Shown piece by piece: positions 8,601 to 15,979 of a DNA stretch of 17,657 nt (the stretch's first letter is position 1; each line of letters starts with the position of its first letter). This DNA is from M3007 sp964589365 (GTDB taxonomy: Bacteria > Bacteroidota > Bacteroidia > Chitinophagales > Saprospiraceae). Under the pieces are notes generated by a model. That model ran no database searches and was not told the origin of the DNA. It worked only from the letters and a program-made list of their open reading frames with translations. Both the position numbers and the translations under genes were made by a program. The DNA lies in contig CAZPTQ010000112.1 of the NCBI GenBank assembly GCA_964589365.1, positions 1-17,657 on the forward strand. Reading direction: 5' to 3'.

Positions 8601-9299
8601 CCCGTGATCTTGCGTGAATTCGCCAGGGGCTGCCACACAAAAACGATACACTTTGAGTCGCACAGGGTCAAGTTCTTGTCCACGGTCTTCGGCGGGTGGC
8701 ACGAAACGCTCTTCGCCGTCGCCGAACCATACTGTACCATTGGACGCTACCCCAGTTCGGAAGCCTTTCTGACTATCATTATCTGATGCATCGGCGCGGT
8801 CGTATGCGATGTATAAACTGCCCGCCTGTCCTGGCGATATGGGCTTCACCATTGCCGAACCAAAATCGGGTTGCAACACCAAGGCACGAAAACCTCTTAA
8901 GGTGGTACTGAACCGCACAGTACGCCGCGAATCGCTCAGTGAAACCCCTGCGTAGGTTCGGATGTATGGGCAGGCTTCTGCCAGTTCAGCATCTAGCATT
9001 GCGATTCGCCACACGGAGAATTCCTCCATTTTGCCATTGCCCAATGGGACACTGATAACACATTTGCGTTGTGTCGCTTCGGGGGTAAATTCCCAGGGAG
9101 CAGATTCCAGCACAGCCCGAAGGCCAGCCTCATCCAATCGGTAAGCGTCAAATTTATTGGGCAACGCCACTTGTGAAACCCCCTCTGCAAGGGAATTTTT
9201 TTCTGTTGAAACAGACTTGAAAAACGGGGCGTTTTGCGCCCAAACGGCGTTTGCCAGAAAAAGGAAGAGCAGGAAAGAGAGCGATTTTTTTATGGACAT
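5655..9299 (-). CDS. Large secreted reprolysin-like metallopeptidase with altered zinc motif, P domain and T9SS tail
   Basis: A 1214-residue exported protein. Residues 1-22 are a signal peptide (ends VWAQ) and about 23-200 look like a propeptide. About 212-425 resemble the reprolysin-type (M12B) catalytic domain: the motif region reads GQEVGHQLGGGH (353-364), followed by the Met-turn STIMSY (389-394, Met392). The family consensus is HExxHxxGxxH; here Glu355, His358 and His364 are present but the first ligand is Gln354 (codon CAG at 8238-8240). Downstream come Ig-like regions (about 440-665), a fibronectin-like region (about 777-865), a proprotein-convertase P-like domain (about 870-1008), a cadherin-like segment (about 1030-1110) and a T9SS type A sorting domain (about 1137-1214, ending VRKLIVE). 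The start at 9299 gives an immediate signal peptide; the longer frame to 9371 puts 24 non-signal residues in front. It may be catalytically dead or altered. Confidence 0.9.
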   Translation of the reverse strand: MSIKKSLSFLLFLFLANAVWAQNAPFFKSVSTEKNSLAEGVSQVALPNKFDAYRLDEAGLRAVLESAPWEFTPEATQRKCVISVPLGNGKMEEFSVWRIAMLDAELAEACPYIRTYAGVSLSDSRRTVRFSTTLRGFRALVLQPDFGSAMVKPISPGQAGSLYIAYDRADASDNDSQKGFRTGVASNGTVWFGDGEERFVPPAEDRGQELDPVRLKVYRFCVAAPGEFTQDHGGTKPLALSAVTEYTNSVSAVFERDIDIRLQLTAATQYVMFTDPNTDPFPGGSNEDFMSQNSGVLNEYTNFNSHDLGHVYIRGGGGVASAIGNVCSLSKAQGCSAGSGIGDYGDRFLFVVGQEVGHQLGGGHTWSHCGAGDNEQRQSQTAFEPGSGSTIMSYVGGCGPDNIQFQGDLYYHGGSIEEIKTYVTFIVTCGTWLTTSNNPPVVTLPYQDNFNIPISTPFELNGSAIDPDGDPLIYTWEGIDAGPETPLGEPLGNTAIFRSWPAVDVTNRIFPRLSTILANGFNAAEQLPTYTRDLTFRLTARDNKPDGGGVGWADVAFKAVEVAGPFLVVSPNTASTIWRVGELVEVKWEVANTNAAPVNCQKVNIRLSTNTGLDYPIMLAENTENDGSQYVLVPNNLTSLARVRIEAADNVFFDLSNANFKIQAPVQPSLTLGLSIDASIVCLPDNFSTVINTASVLGYNTPVVLDLLGNLPPGATASFSTTNLNPGESSTLSIDLQSVAVEGNFTFTVRAISGSDTLLRPVTLLLRRNDFTGFALQTPVDGVTNQALAQTLYWGKGIDADNYDVQFSDSPAFTTILASVSATSLDSMKINFLLEKGKAYFWRVRPRNECGVHEWSEPFFFSTFAENCLSFTANDLPKNISANGTPTVESKINVLQGGTLSDLVISNIEGYHEYFKDLEAHLISPQGTEVLLWKDRCGNFNGGFNLGLSDAAPGTFSCPPPNNGMIHRPQNPLAPIIGQNSTGTWTLRIKDKLSTAGGTLSNFKLQFCQSISLQPPFLVNNVVMPLPIGTNRVITPDFLLVEDPNNTHAQIIFTVMNVPQRGIITKDGFGELKPGDQFTQADIDGGSIRFFDYGISTDPDGFRFVVTDNEGGFFGTPMFVAQPLVGTQNIDSKEIDFSIFPNPAGSSVWVAFGQALESEARVSLFNLAGQLVRSETIATGQERLQIELANFAKGIYAVRVESETGAGVRKLIVE

Positions 9300-9644
9300 G
9301 AGATTTGCTAAGGCTTTTTTAGCGCTCAATGGAGCGTGAAATGTAAGTAAATGAACAGTTGCGTTTGCCAATGCTGGCGAAGATACAGCGATTGCAATAT
9401 GCTGGCGGAAAGAGCCATGGGTTGGCTATCTTTTGACAAATTTGGAGTATAAAATTCGACACAGATGCGCTTGATCACATCGTTCGCGTAGTTTTCTGGG
9501 TAGTGCTGTCATAATGTGGGATCTGGAATAATAAGTAATGCGAATCATGGGTTAAAACAGATCAAAAACAGGCGCATAGCGCCGTAACGTCCGTAGAACT
9601 TTGAAGGATATTCAAAATCAATATCAAACCCTTTACATTTTGAT
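9300..9644. other. Divergent intergenic region, no gene seen
   Basis: 345 nt between the start of the minus-strand metallopeptidase gene and the start of the plus-strand gene at 9645, so it should hold both promoters. I find no perfect TAnnTTTG box. The best candidate for the minus gene is TATCTTCG (9385-9378, one mismatch), without a well-spaced TTG. A small palindrome GGCGC-ATA-GCGCC lies at 9571-9583 with no T-run. Short open frames here look random. Confidence 0.6.
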
Positions 9645-10772
9645 ATGAAGCACATATTAGTGTTCGCCTTGTTCTTTTTCATGTATCACTCTTTTGATTT
9701 GAGTGCCCAAAACAAAAGGGACTATCAATGGATTATCGGTGGTAACTCAGGAGGCGGGGGCATTTTGCTTGATTTTAATCATTCGCCTATTAACATCTCC
9801 TATCAACAAACAGGCCTTTTTATGGAAGGGTCTAACACCAGTATGTCTGACGAATATGGAAACCTACTATTCTCCTCTAATGGGTGCAAAATAATCAATT
9901 CTAAGAGCGAAGTCATGGAAAACGGGGATGTTATTAACCCCGGAATAATACAAGAAGCGTATTGTTCTACTACGAGCGGCAGCCCGCTGAGACAAGGGGT
10001 AACCGCCATCCCCTCGCCAGACGGGAAAAAGTACATCCGATTCAATGGTTGGAATGGGCTGAATATCTTTGACTTTGATGCTGCTACGGGGGGGCTGTCC
10101 AACCCGATTCATGTTGATTTCTCAAACGATACCATCAACTACATCGCTGGGGTGGCCGTCTCGCCCAATTCAAGGTATCTATATTTGTGTGCCCGGAAAA
10201 ATATCTACCAGTTCGACCTGCAAGCCCCTGACATTGAGTCCAGTAAGATAAAAATAGCCACCTGGGATGGCTATCAGAACCCATATTCCACGTTATTTTA
10301 CCTTGCGGCACTGGCCCCTGACGGGAAAATCTACATCTCCAATACGAGTAGCACTTACAATCTTCACGTTATCAACAAGCCCAACTGCCCCGGGGTCAGT
10401 TGCGAACTGGTACAGCACGGAATCGTATTGCCTTCCTACAATTTCGCAACAATACCCAATCTGCCGCACTACAACATTTTGAACACTTCATATGATTGCG
10501 ATACAAGCATATCAACCGAAGTAGCCAATGCAGAGGATCGGGTGCTTTTCTTCCCCAACCCTGCCACCGACCAACTCCATATCATCGGTCTCGAAGGCAA
10601 TGCAGTCATAAGCATCACTGACATAAGCGGCAAAACGGTTTTCCTGCATAAAGGTGATGGGCATTCAAACGCCAAGGAGACTATTGACATTTCCAGTCTT
10701 AACCCCGGTTTTTACTTCGTATCGGTGCAGCAAAACAAGTTGGTACAGCAAGCCAAAATCGTGAAGCAGTAA
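9645..10772 (+). CDS. Secreted propeller-like protein with T9SS sorting tail
   Basis: A 375-residue exported protein. The signal peptide is residues 1-22 (ends LSAQ). The next part resembles a family of Saprospirales secreted proteins: MSDEYGNLLFSSNGCKI (67-83), an IPSPDGKKYIRFN strand (122-134), FDFDAATGGLSNP (142-154), VSPNSRYLYL (172-181), YQFDLQAPDI (188-197), LAPDGKIYIS (223-232) and HVINKP (241-246). These repeated 'SPDGK.Y' strands suggest a beta-propeller fold. Residues about 300-375 are a T9SS type A sorting domain (FFPNPATDQ ... KIVKQ). From memory, relatives have about 130 more residues between positions 117 and 122; this copy seems to join directly across that stretch in frame. 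The gene is richer in A and T than its neighbours. Its ligand is unknown. It converges on the gene ending at 10832. Confidence 0.85.
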   Translation: MKHILVFALFFFMYHSFDLSAQNKRDYQWIIGGNSGGGGILLDFNHSPINISYQQTGLFMEGSNTSMSDEYGNLLFSSNGCKIINSKSEVMENGDVINPGIIQEAYCSTTSGSPLRQGVTAIPSPDGKKYIRFNGWNGLNIFDFDAATGGLSNPIHVDFSNDTINYIAGVAVSPNSRYLYLCARKNIYQFDLQAPDIESSKIKIATWDGYQNPYSTLFYLAALAPDGKIYISNTSSTYNLHVINKPNCPGVSCELVQHGIVLPSYNFATIPNLPHYNILNTSYDCDTSISTEVANAEDRVLFFPNPATDQLHIIGLEGNAVISITDISGKTVFLHKGDGHSNAKETIDISSLNPGFYFVSVQQNKLVQQAKIVKQ

Positions 10773-10831
10773 TTATCACTATTCGAATTGCAATTTTCTG
10801 CAACTCAAATCTCATACCTTAAAGGGTGACA

Positions 10832-13675
10832 TTACTCCTTTATCAATTTCCTCGTCAGTGTTTTGCCCTCCGCGGAAATCCGCACGAGATAAAGCCCACT
10901 GGAGAAACTTTCCAAGTTGAATGGTTGCGTGAGCTTGTCCGTTGCATTGACCGCAAAATACCATACACGCTGGCCGAGCGGGTTGAGGATTTCGATTTGT
11001 ACATCCAGCGATTGCCCGAATGTAACTTGTAGGGTTACCAAACCATCTGTCGGGTTAGGGTAGAGGGATACTTTGGCAAAGCCATCCAAGTCATCCGTGG
11101 AGGAGCTGCCAAGCGTAAGCGAAAGCACGTCGCTGCAACCAAAAGCATCCGTCACAGTAACGGTGTAAGTACCCGCTGCCAGTCCAGTAGCCGTTTGCTC
11201 GGTACTGCTGTCGCTCCAAACATAGGAATAGGGCGGGTTGCCGATCCCAACATTCACGGTAGCCGTACCATCGCTGAGGCCTGGGGTGGCAGGAATCAGT
11301 TGGGCGGTCAAATCCATATCAGCGGGGCAAGAGAGCAGGTTGATATTGTCGAGATCGAACCAGAAATCGCTCGCTCCCCAAATACCGTGGAAACGGATTT
11401 TGATGGCTTGGCCGGCGTATGCGTCGAGGCTGAGCTTCCGTGTGCGCAACTGTATCGTTGGGCTGTGATTAAAAGCGGTTATGCTATTGATGGTCTCATA
11501 AGTATCTCCACAATTAGTTGAAACCTGGATTTCTATTTTTGTGCCGCTTTGCAAAATAGTGGGCGTTTGGCCCTGTGAAGCGAAGTTGGTGATGCGGTAG
11601 CTAAAGCTCAGCGAATCGCCTTGCTTGATGATGCCCATTCTCGGCATATCGGCAGTAAACTCGGTATTTCCGCTGTAAAGATTGAATGCCAGTACTTTGG
11701 AAACATTGTTGTGCTGGTCGGTCACGGAAAATCCAAATGTTGGGTCATACGTCCAATCAGTTGGAGGCACGCTGTGCGATTCGAAATTTTCCTGAAAAGG
11801 CACTGGTCTGGCAACATGGTTCACTGTGTAGTGGAGCGTATCGTTGTTGGTCTCTTGATCGCCGTTGAGCATCGTCCAACATTTGATCTCGAACGCCTGG
11901 TCGCGGCTATCGAAGGGCACGCTAAAAGTGTGAATAATGCTTTTATCCGTAGCAAGACTGCCGGGAACGTTTTGCACAACAGGTGTACCTCCGTTGATGC
12001 TGTATGCAACTTGAATGCCCGATTGGGTTTGATTGCCAACGTTCGTGAATGAGAACACTATTTGGTCGTTGGCGAGGCCGCATTCCGCTGTTTTGCCAAG
12101 GGTGAAAATGCTCAATCCGGCAAGGTCTTTGGCCAAAGACTCGAAAATATGCACATCGTCAATGCCAAATCCACCACCGCTGAAGAATGGCGCCGAAGAC
12201 ATGACAAAACGCAGCTGAACCTCGCTTTCTCCCGCCGAGTTGGGCAGGGAGTGCCGCGCTGTAATCCAACCATCACTGGTGCCAGACCACACTTCGCCCA
12301 GACTAAAGAATTGGTTGTCATTGGTGTACCAATTTATGCCTTCCCCAATTTCGCCCACTTTCGCCCAGTTTTGGCCACCATCAAAACTCATTTCAAGCCA
12401 TGCCCCATCGTAATTTACTACGAGGTTTCTGATGAGGGAAAATTCGATGGCAGGGTCTACGTCCAATGCAGAAAAATCAAAGCATGGCGACTCGAGATAG
12501 GATAGTTCGGAGGGATTGTAACTGCCCGTAAGGCTGGTTACCCAGGCATTTTGCCCGCTTGCTGCGGCAGGAATGGAGGGTTTGTTTGGAATGCCGAATT
12601 CCCAGGAAGCGTTTTGGCCACTCGGCGTCCAACCACCGTCCCAAACTTCAAATTGCTGTATATATTCGGGCTGTAAACGATTGGTGATAAAGTAAGTGAA
12701 CGTATCGTTCAACACATCCTCATCGGTCGAAAGTTGGGTAAACACATCAATTCGGTATTCGCCGGGAGCGGAAAAATCGCTGGGCGTCTCAAACGTGATG
12801 ACGACACTGCTGTCTTTGCCCAAAATACCCGTATAAAATCCGTCGCTGGGTGGCACTACGGGAGCATCCGTACCGTTCACGGAATATCGAAAAGTAATGA
12901 GCGATTGAGGCGCAGAACCGAAGTTTGCCAGGATAACTTTCACAGAATCAAAGCCCAGATCACAACCGCTCACAGGTGCGACCACGCCAGCTATGCCCAC
13001 ATCATTGGTCCAATAAGTCTGAAACGAAATAGGGCCAATAATTTCGGAATAGCCGCCTGCCACATCGCAGTATTGCTGCACATAGGCATCATACCAGGTC
13101 TTTTTTTGCAGACCGGTAACGGTTGCTTTGGGCAGCAGCACATCGAGGGTGTCGCCCTCCCCTGCGCTGGGCGAAAAGCCTTGAATCCCGTGGATAACGC
13201 GCCAGGAGATGGGAGCACTCGTGCCGTTATTGTTAATTTTCCAACGCAGGTTGGCCCGGTTGTCCCACACGTTTTCCACCACAAAATCAGTCGGGTTGGC
13301 GCAGGAGATGCACGCTCCTGTGCCAGTGAAAACCGTTCCAGTGACAGGAGCTACTCCATTTAGAAATAGATTGCCTGCATTGTCGTAAATATTGAACGAA
13401 ACTTCCCAGGGGAAACTTCCAGCAGCATAAGTAATGAGGAGGGGCAGGTTGTCCAAAACATTGAACGTAACTGTACTGTCAATGCCGTCGTCGTTTAGGT
13501 TATCTAAGGTAAACGAGACCGAATTGCCCCCGCTCTTGATCGTCAGGATGCCGCCATTCCAACCGTCTCCGTAATTATCCAGCATTTCGAGCGTGTAGAG
13601 GCACTGGGTTTTGGCCGAAAAAGAGAGCAGGAAAAAAAAGGCGAAAGAGAGTGCGCGTAGTGGTTGAAAGTTCAT
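10832..13675 (-). CDS. Large multidomain secreted protein with SprB-type repeat and T9SS tail
   Basis: A 947-residue exported protein, predicted cell-surface or secreted. The signal peptide is residues 1-24. Residues about 25-115 form a 'DNYGDGWNGG' domain often seen near the N terminus of Bacteroidota secreted proteins. A fibronectin-type region lies at about 128-220 and Ig/CARDB-like regions at about 225-335 and 515-620. MAM-like jelly-roll segments lie at about 340-510 (SYLESPCFDFS, MSFDGGQNW, GFGIDDVHI) and 625-785. One SprB-like repeat is at about 785-855 (PPYSYVWSDSSTEQTATGL, AGTYTVTVTDAFGCS), and the T9SS type A sorting domain at about 868-947 ends TRKLIKE. No catalytic motif is seen, so an adhesin or binding role is inferred. 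The start at 13675 is chosen for the signal peptide; the frame to 13858 would read through the leader hairpin and the promoter. Confidence 0.88.
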   Translation of the reverse strand: MNFQPLRALSFAFFFLLSFSAKTQCLYTLEMLDNYGDGWNGGILTIKSGGNSVSFTLDNLNDDGIDSTVTFNVLDNLPLLITYAAGSFPWEVSFNIYDNAGNLFLNGVAPVTGTVFTGTGACISCANPTDFVVENVWDNRANLRWKINNNGTSAPISWRVIHGIQGFSPSAGEGDTLDVLLPKATVTGLQKKTWYDAYVQQYCDVAGGYSEIIGPISFQTYWTNDVGIAGVVAPVSGCDLGFDSVKVILANFGSAPQSLITFRYSVNGTDAPVVPPSDGFYTGILGKDSSVVITFETPSDFSAPGEYRIDVFTQLSTDEDVLNDTFTYFITNRLQPEYIQQFEVWDGGWTPSGQNASWEFGIPNKPSIPAAASGQNAWVTSLTGSYNPSELSYLESPCFDFSALDVDPAIEFSLIRNLVVNYDGAWLEMSFDGGQNWAKVGEIGEGINWYTNDNQFFSLGEVWSGTSDGWITARHSLPNSAGESEVQLRFVMSSAPFFSGGGFGIDDVHIFESLAKDLAGLSIFTLGKTAECGLANDQIVFSFTNVGNQTQSGIQVAYSINGGTPVVQNVPGSLATDKSIIHTFSVPFDSRDQAFEIKCWTMLNGDQETNNDTLHYTVNHVARPVPFQENFESHSVPPTDWTYDPTFGFSVTDQHNNVSKVLAFNLYSGNTEFTADMPRMGIIKQGDSLSFSYRITNFASQGQTPTILQSGTKIEIQVSTNCGDTYETINSITAFNHSPTIQLRTRKLSLDAYAGQAIKIRFHGIWGASDFWFDLDNINLLSCPADMDLTAQLIPATPGLSDGTATVNVGIGNPPYSYVWSDSSTEQTATGLAAGTYTVTVTDAFGCSDVLSLTLGSSSTDDLDGFAKVSLYPNPTDGLVTLQVTFGQSLDVQIEILNPLGQRVWYFAVNATDKLTQPFNLESFSSGLYLVRISAEGKTLTRKLIKE

Positions 13676-13699
13676 GATGCAGCCTTGTTGTTGAGTCGT

Positions 13700-13732
13700 A
13701 ACTTTCCGAAAGTTTTTAACTTTCGGAAAGTT
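13700..13732. repeat. Perfect 15-bp hairpin with self-palindromic arms
   Basis: AACTTTCCGAAAGTT (13700-13714), a TTT loop (13715-13717), then AACTTTCGGAAAGTT (13718-13732). Each arm is itself a palindrome around one central base, so the DNA could form a cruciform or bind a dimeric protein. It lies 25 nt upstream of the minus-strand start at 13675, inside the predicted leader. No T-run follows on either strand, so it is not a standard terminator. Confidence 0.85.
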
Positions 13733-13750
13733 GGGGCAAAAAGTGGAAAC

Positions 13751-13758
13751 CAAAGGTA
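13751..13758 (-). promoter_or_regulatory. -7 promoter element for the 947-residue secreted protein gene
   Basis: CAAAGGTA on the plus strand reads TACCTTTG on the minus strand, a perfect TAnnTTTG. No TTG lies at the usual 17-nt spacing upstream, so the -33 element is weak or absent. Transcription would start near 13745 and the hairpin at 13700-13732 would be in the leader RNA. Confidence 0.5.
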
Positions 13759-13820
13759 GGCCAAGCCTCAGATTTGAGGGCAGGGAAGTTGGGTTCTGCA
13801 AGTTTTGGCAAAAAAAGCTC

Positions 13821-13853
13821 AGAAGCGACACTTTTAGGAAAAGTGTCACTTCT
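13821..13853. repeat. Hairpin upstream of ftsX
   Basis: GACACTTTT (13827-13835), loop AGG, AAAAGTGTC (13839-13847), extended by AGAAG/CTTCT after one C-A mismatch. It is followed by CGCAAGC, with no T-run. It overlaps the place where the -33 element of the ftsX promoter would be, so an operator role is possible. Confidence 0.8.
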
Positions 13854-13865
13854 CGCAAGCTTCCT

Positions 13866-13873
13866 TACCTTCG
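13866..13873 (+). promoter_or_regulatory. Candidate -7 element for the ftsX operon
   Basis: TACCTTCG differs from TAnnTTTG by one base. It lies 37 nt before the ATG at 13911. There is no TTG at the expected spacing; the hairpin ending at 13853 occupies that area. Confidence 0.35.
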
Positions 13874-13910
13874 CGCTCTCTTTGACCCAACCGATTTTTT
13901 ACCCATACCT

Positions 13911-14765
13911 ATGTCGCGGACCCGACCTAACTATCTCTATGCCATTGCCAGCGTTGCGCTGGTGCTGTTTGTGCTGGGCTTTTTTGCGCTTATGGCCATG
14001 CACGGGCAAAGGCTGGTGACCATGTTCAAAGAAAAAGTGGACCTCTGGCTGGAACTGAAACCCGGCCTCGCCGAAGCCGACGTGGCAAGAATTGTCGCCG
14101 CTGTGCGCCAACAACCCTTTGTAAAAAAAGAAAGTGTCACGTTTATCACCCGAGAACAAGCCGCCGCAACCATGCGCGAAGACCTCGGGGACGAAAGTAT
14201 GCTCGAAGATATGCCCGACCTGATGCGTGATGTGGTACGGTTCAACGTGAAAGCCGAATACCTCGAAGATCAGCGATTGGTCGAATGGCGCGAAACCCTT
14301 CGACAAGACTCTCTGGTGAGCGACCTGTATTTTGAAGCAGCCAACACAAGCAATATTGGCAACAACATCCGCAGCCTTGGTATCATAACCTTGTCTTTGG
14401 GGGTTTTCCTCATCTTTGCGGCCATTGCGCTTATTCACAACACCATTCGGCTGGCTTTGTATTCCAATCGTTTTATCATAAAAAACCAAGAATTAGTAGG
14501 TGCGTCCTGGGAATTTATCAGTCGTCCATATATCCGCCGAGGCATCTTGAACGGCCTTTGGAGTGCAGCATTCGCGATTGTGGCACTTGCAATCACCCTG
14601 TGGTGGCTGCGAAACCTAATGCCGGATTTGCGGCAATTGCAAGACATGAACGCGGTAGTGCTGGTGTTCTCTGGCCTTGCACTTATGGGGGTTCTGATTT
14701 CGGGCCTCAGCACCTGGTGGGTAGTGAATAAGTTTTTGAGGATGCGTTTGGATGATCTTTATTAA
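13911..14765 (+). CDS. ftsX: Cell division protein FtsX
   Basis: A 284-residue permease-like subunit of the FtsEX complex, which couples the cytoplasmic ATPase FtsE to septal cell-wall hydrolases. The topology is typical: TM1 at about 9-30, an extracytoplasmic domain at about 31-155, then TM2 at about 157-182, TM3 at about 212-233 and TM4 at about 249-273. The segment NQELVGASWEFISRPYIRRGILNGL (split across 192-216) is the conserved cytoplasmic-loop signature. The start at 13911 is preferred over the longer frame at 13731, since the 60 extra residues would cover both promoter-region palindromes and the family starts just before TM1. No ftsE is in the window. It is the first gene of a tight operon with the DUF3098 gene (24 nt) and uppP. 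Confidence 0.93.
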   Translation: MSRTRPNYLYAIASVALVLFVLGFFALMAMHGQRLVTMFKEKVDLWLELKPGLAEADVARIVAAVRQQPFVKKESVTFITREQAAATMREDLGDESMLEDMPDLMRDVVRFNVKAEYLEDQRLVEWRETLRQDSLVSDLYFEAANTSNIGNNIRSLGIITLSLGVFLIFAAIALIHNTIRLALYSNRFIIKNQELVGASWEFISRPYIRRGILNGLWSAAFAIVALAITLWWLRNLMPDLRQLQDMNAVVLVFSGLALMGVLISGLSTWWVVNKFLRMRLDDLY

Positions 14766-14789
14766 TTCAAATTACCACATTTCAATAAA

Positions 14790-15155
14790 ATGGCAAAGCA
14801 ACAACAACATCGCCCCGGCCCACAACCACAAGCCAGAAAAACGGCTCCTGCACCTGTGCGCCGACCTACAGAGAAAAAGGAAAGCATTTTTTCTGCCGGG
14901 AGCAACGAACTTATATTTGGCCGCCAGAATTTTATCCTGATGGGTATCGGCCTTGCACTGGTATTGGTCGGCTTGGCTACAATGTCGGGCGGCGCAATGC
15001 CCGACCCCAACAAGTGGGAGCCAGAGCGTATTTACAGCCCGATGCGCATTACGGTGGCTCCATTGCTCATGGTAGCCGGTTTCGTGACAGTAGTTTTTGG
15101 CATCTTCAAACGAAAACCCGTACCCGCTAGCTTTCCCAACAATCCCGAAGCATGA
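14790..15155 (+). CDS. DUF3098 small membrane protein
   Basis: A 121-residue inner-membrane protein. The N terminus (1-40) is Gln/Pro/Arg/Lys-rich and probably cytoplasmic. FGRQNFILMGIGLALVLVG (43-61) begins the first membrane segment (about 47-65), followed by SGG and a DPN..EPERIYSPMRI loop, then a second segment at about 86-107. The 'FGR.N' start, the short loop and the 'RIT.AP' entry to the second segment match DUF3098 as I remember it. The function is unknown. It sits between ftsX and uppP and its last four bases overlap the uppP start, so coupled translation with uppP is likely. This suggests an envelope or cell-wall role. Confidence 0.85.
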   Translation: MAKQQQHRPGPQPQARKTAPAPVRRPTEKKESIFSAGSNELIFGRQNFILMGIGLALVLVGLATMSGGAMPDPNKWEPERIYSPMRITVAPLLMVAGFVTVVFGIFKRKPVPASFPNNPEA

Positions 15156-15970
15156 CCCTGCTGGAAGCCATCGTCCTTGCTATCATTGAAGGGCTGACGG
15201 AGTTTTTGCCGGTGTCGTCCACCGGACACATGATTATTGGCTCGTCGGCCATGGGCATTGCGTCACAGCCTTTTGTTAAAGTCTTCACCGTTGCCATCCA
15301 ATTCGGGGCTATTCTGTCGGTGGTTGTGCTGTATTGGCGGCGTTTTTTTCAGAGCATTGGGTTCTATGTCAAACTGTTTGTGGCGTTTTTGCCCGCTGCT
15401 TTCTTTGGGCTTTTGTTCAAAAAGCAGATTGATTCGCTGCTTGAAAACATTGTGGTGGTTGCATTGGCGCTTATTGTAGGAGGCATCATTTTCGTGGTAC
15501 TCGATGGCTTCTTCAAACGCCAACGCCTGCGCGAAACCTCTGTAGATCAAGACGTTACATTGCCGCGCGCATTGGGCATTGGTTTTTTTCAGGTCATCTC
15601 GATGGTGCCTGGCGTGAGCCGATCAGCAGCCACTATTTTCGGCGGACTGGCAAACGGACTTTCGCCCACCACGGCGGCGGAGTTTTCATTTTTCCTGGCA
15701 GTCCCGACCATGTTTGCCGCCATGTGTAAGTCGCTCTGGGATTTTACCCAGGACGGTGGCGCAACTTTCAGCGGTCAGGAAATTATGCTGCTTGGCGTGG
15801 GCAATGTGGTGGCTTTTTTAGTAGCCATGGCCGCCATTCGATATTTTATCCAATTCCTCACCAAGCATGGGTTCAAGTGGTTTGGCTGGTACCGCATTTT
15901 GGTGGGAGTGGCTATTTTGATTTTGTGGAAACTCGGCTACTTTGACGGGGTAAGCGTGGGGGATTTTTGA
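15152..15970 (+). CDS. uppP: Undecaprenyl-diphosphatase UppP (BacA)
   Basis: A 272-residue integral membrane enzyme that removes a phosphate from undecaprenyl diphosphate, so the lipid carrier can be reused for peptidoglycan and other wall polymers; overproduction is known to give bacitracin resistance. Both family signatures are intact: the N-terminal EGLTEFLPVSSTGHMII (13-29, with Glu13 and Glu17) and PGVSRSAAT (153-161, with Arg157). Several hydrophobic segments span the rest and the length matches the family. The ATG overlaps the DUF3098 stop in the sequence ATGA, indicating translational coupling. A hairpin-forming repeat follows the stop. Confidence 0.97.
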   Translation: MTLLEAIVLAIIEGLTEFLPVSSTGHMIIGSSAMGIASQPFVKVFTVAIQFGAILSVVVLYWRRFFQSIGFYVKLFVAFLPAAFFGLLFKKQIDSLLENIVVVALALIVGGIIFVVLDGFFKRQRLRETSVDQDVTLPRALGIGFFQVISMVPGVSRSAATIFGGLANGLSPTTAAEFSFFLAVPTMFAAMCKSLWDFTQDGGATFSGQEIMLLGVGNVVAFLVAMAAIRYFIQFLTKHGFKWFGWYRILVGVAILILWKLGYFDGVSVGDF

Positions 15971-15979
15971 AAATAATTC

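Noticed and set aside
8082..8786. 234-residue plus-strand frame
   Set aside because: It is antisense to the metallopeptidase catalytic domain and has no recognisable motif.
9434..9456. Sigma-70-like TTGACA...TATAAA
   Set aside because: The spacing is only about 9 nt, and Bacteroidota promoters use a different consensus.
10787..10802. Small hairpin TTGCA...TGCAA between the convergent genes
   Set aside because: Five base pairs and no T-run; too weak to call a terminator.
12734..13363. 209-residue plus-strand frame
   Set aside because: It is the antisense of the 947-residue secreted protein, with no family features.
13731..13910. Longer N terminus for FtsX
   Set aside because: The extra 60 residues cover the promoter-region palindromes and do not resemble the family; the first membrane segment follows 13911 directly.
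13899..14489. 196-residue minus-strand frame
   Set aside because: It is antisense to ftsX, which has clear membrane topology and operon context.
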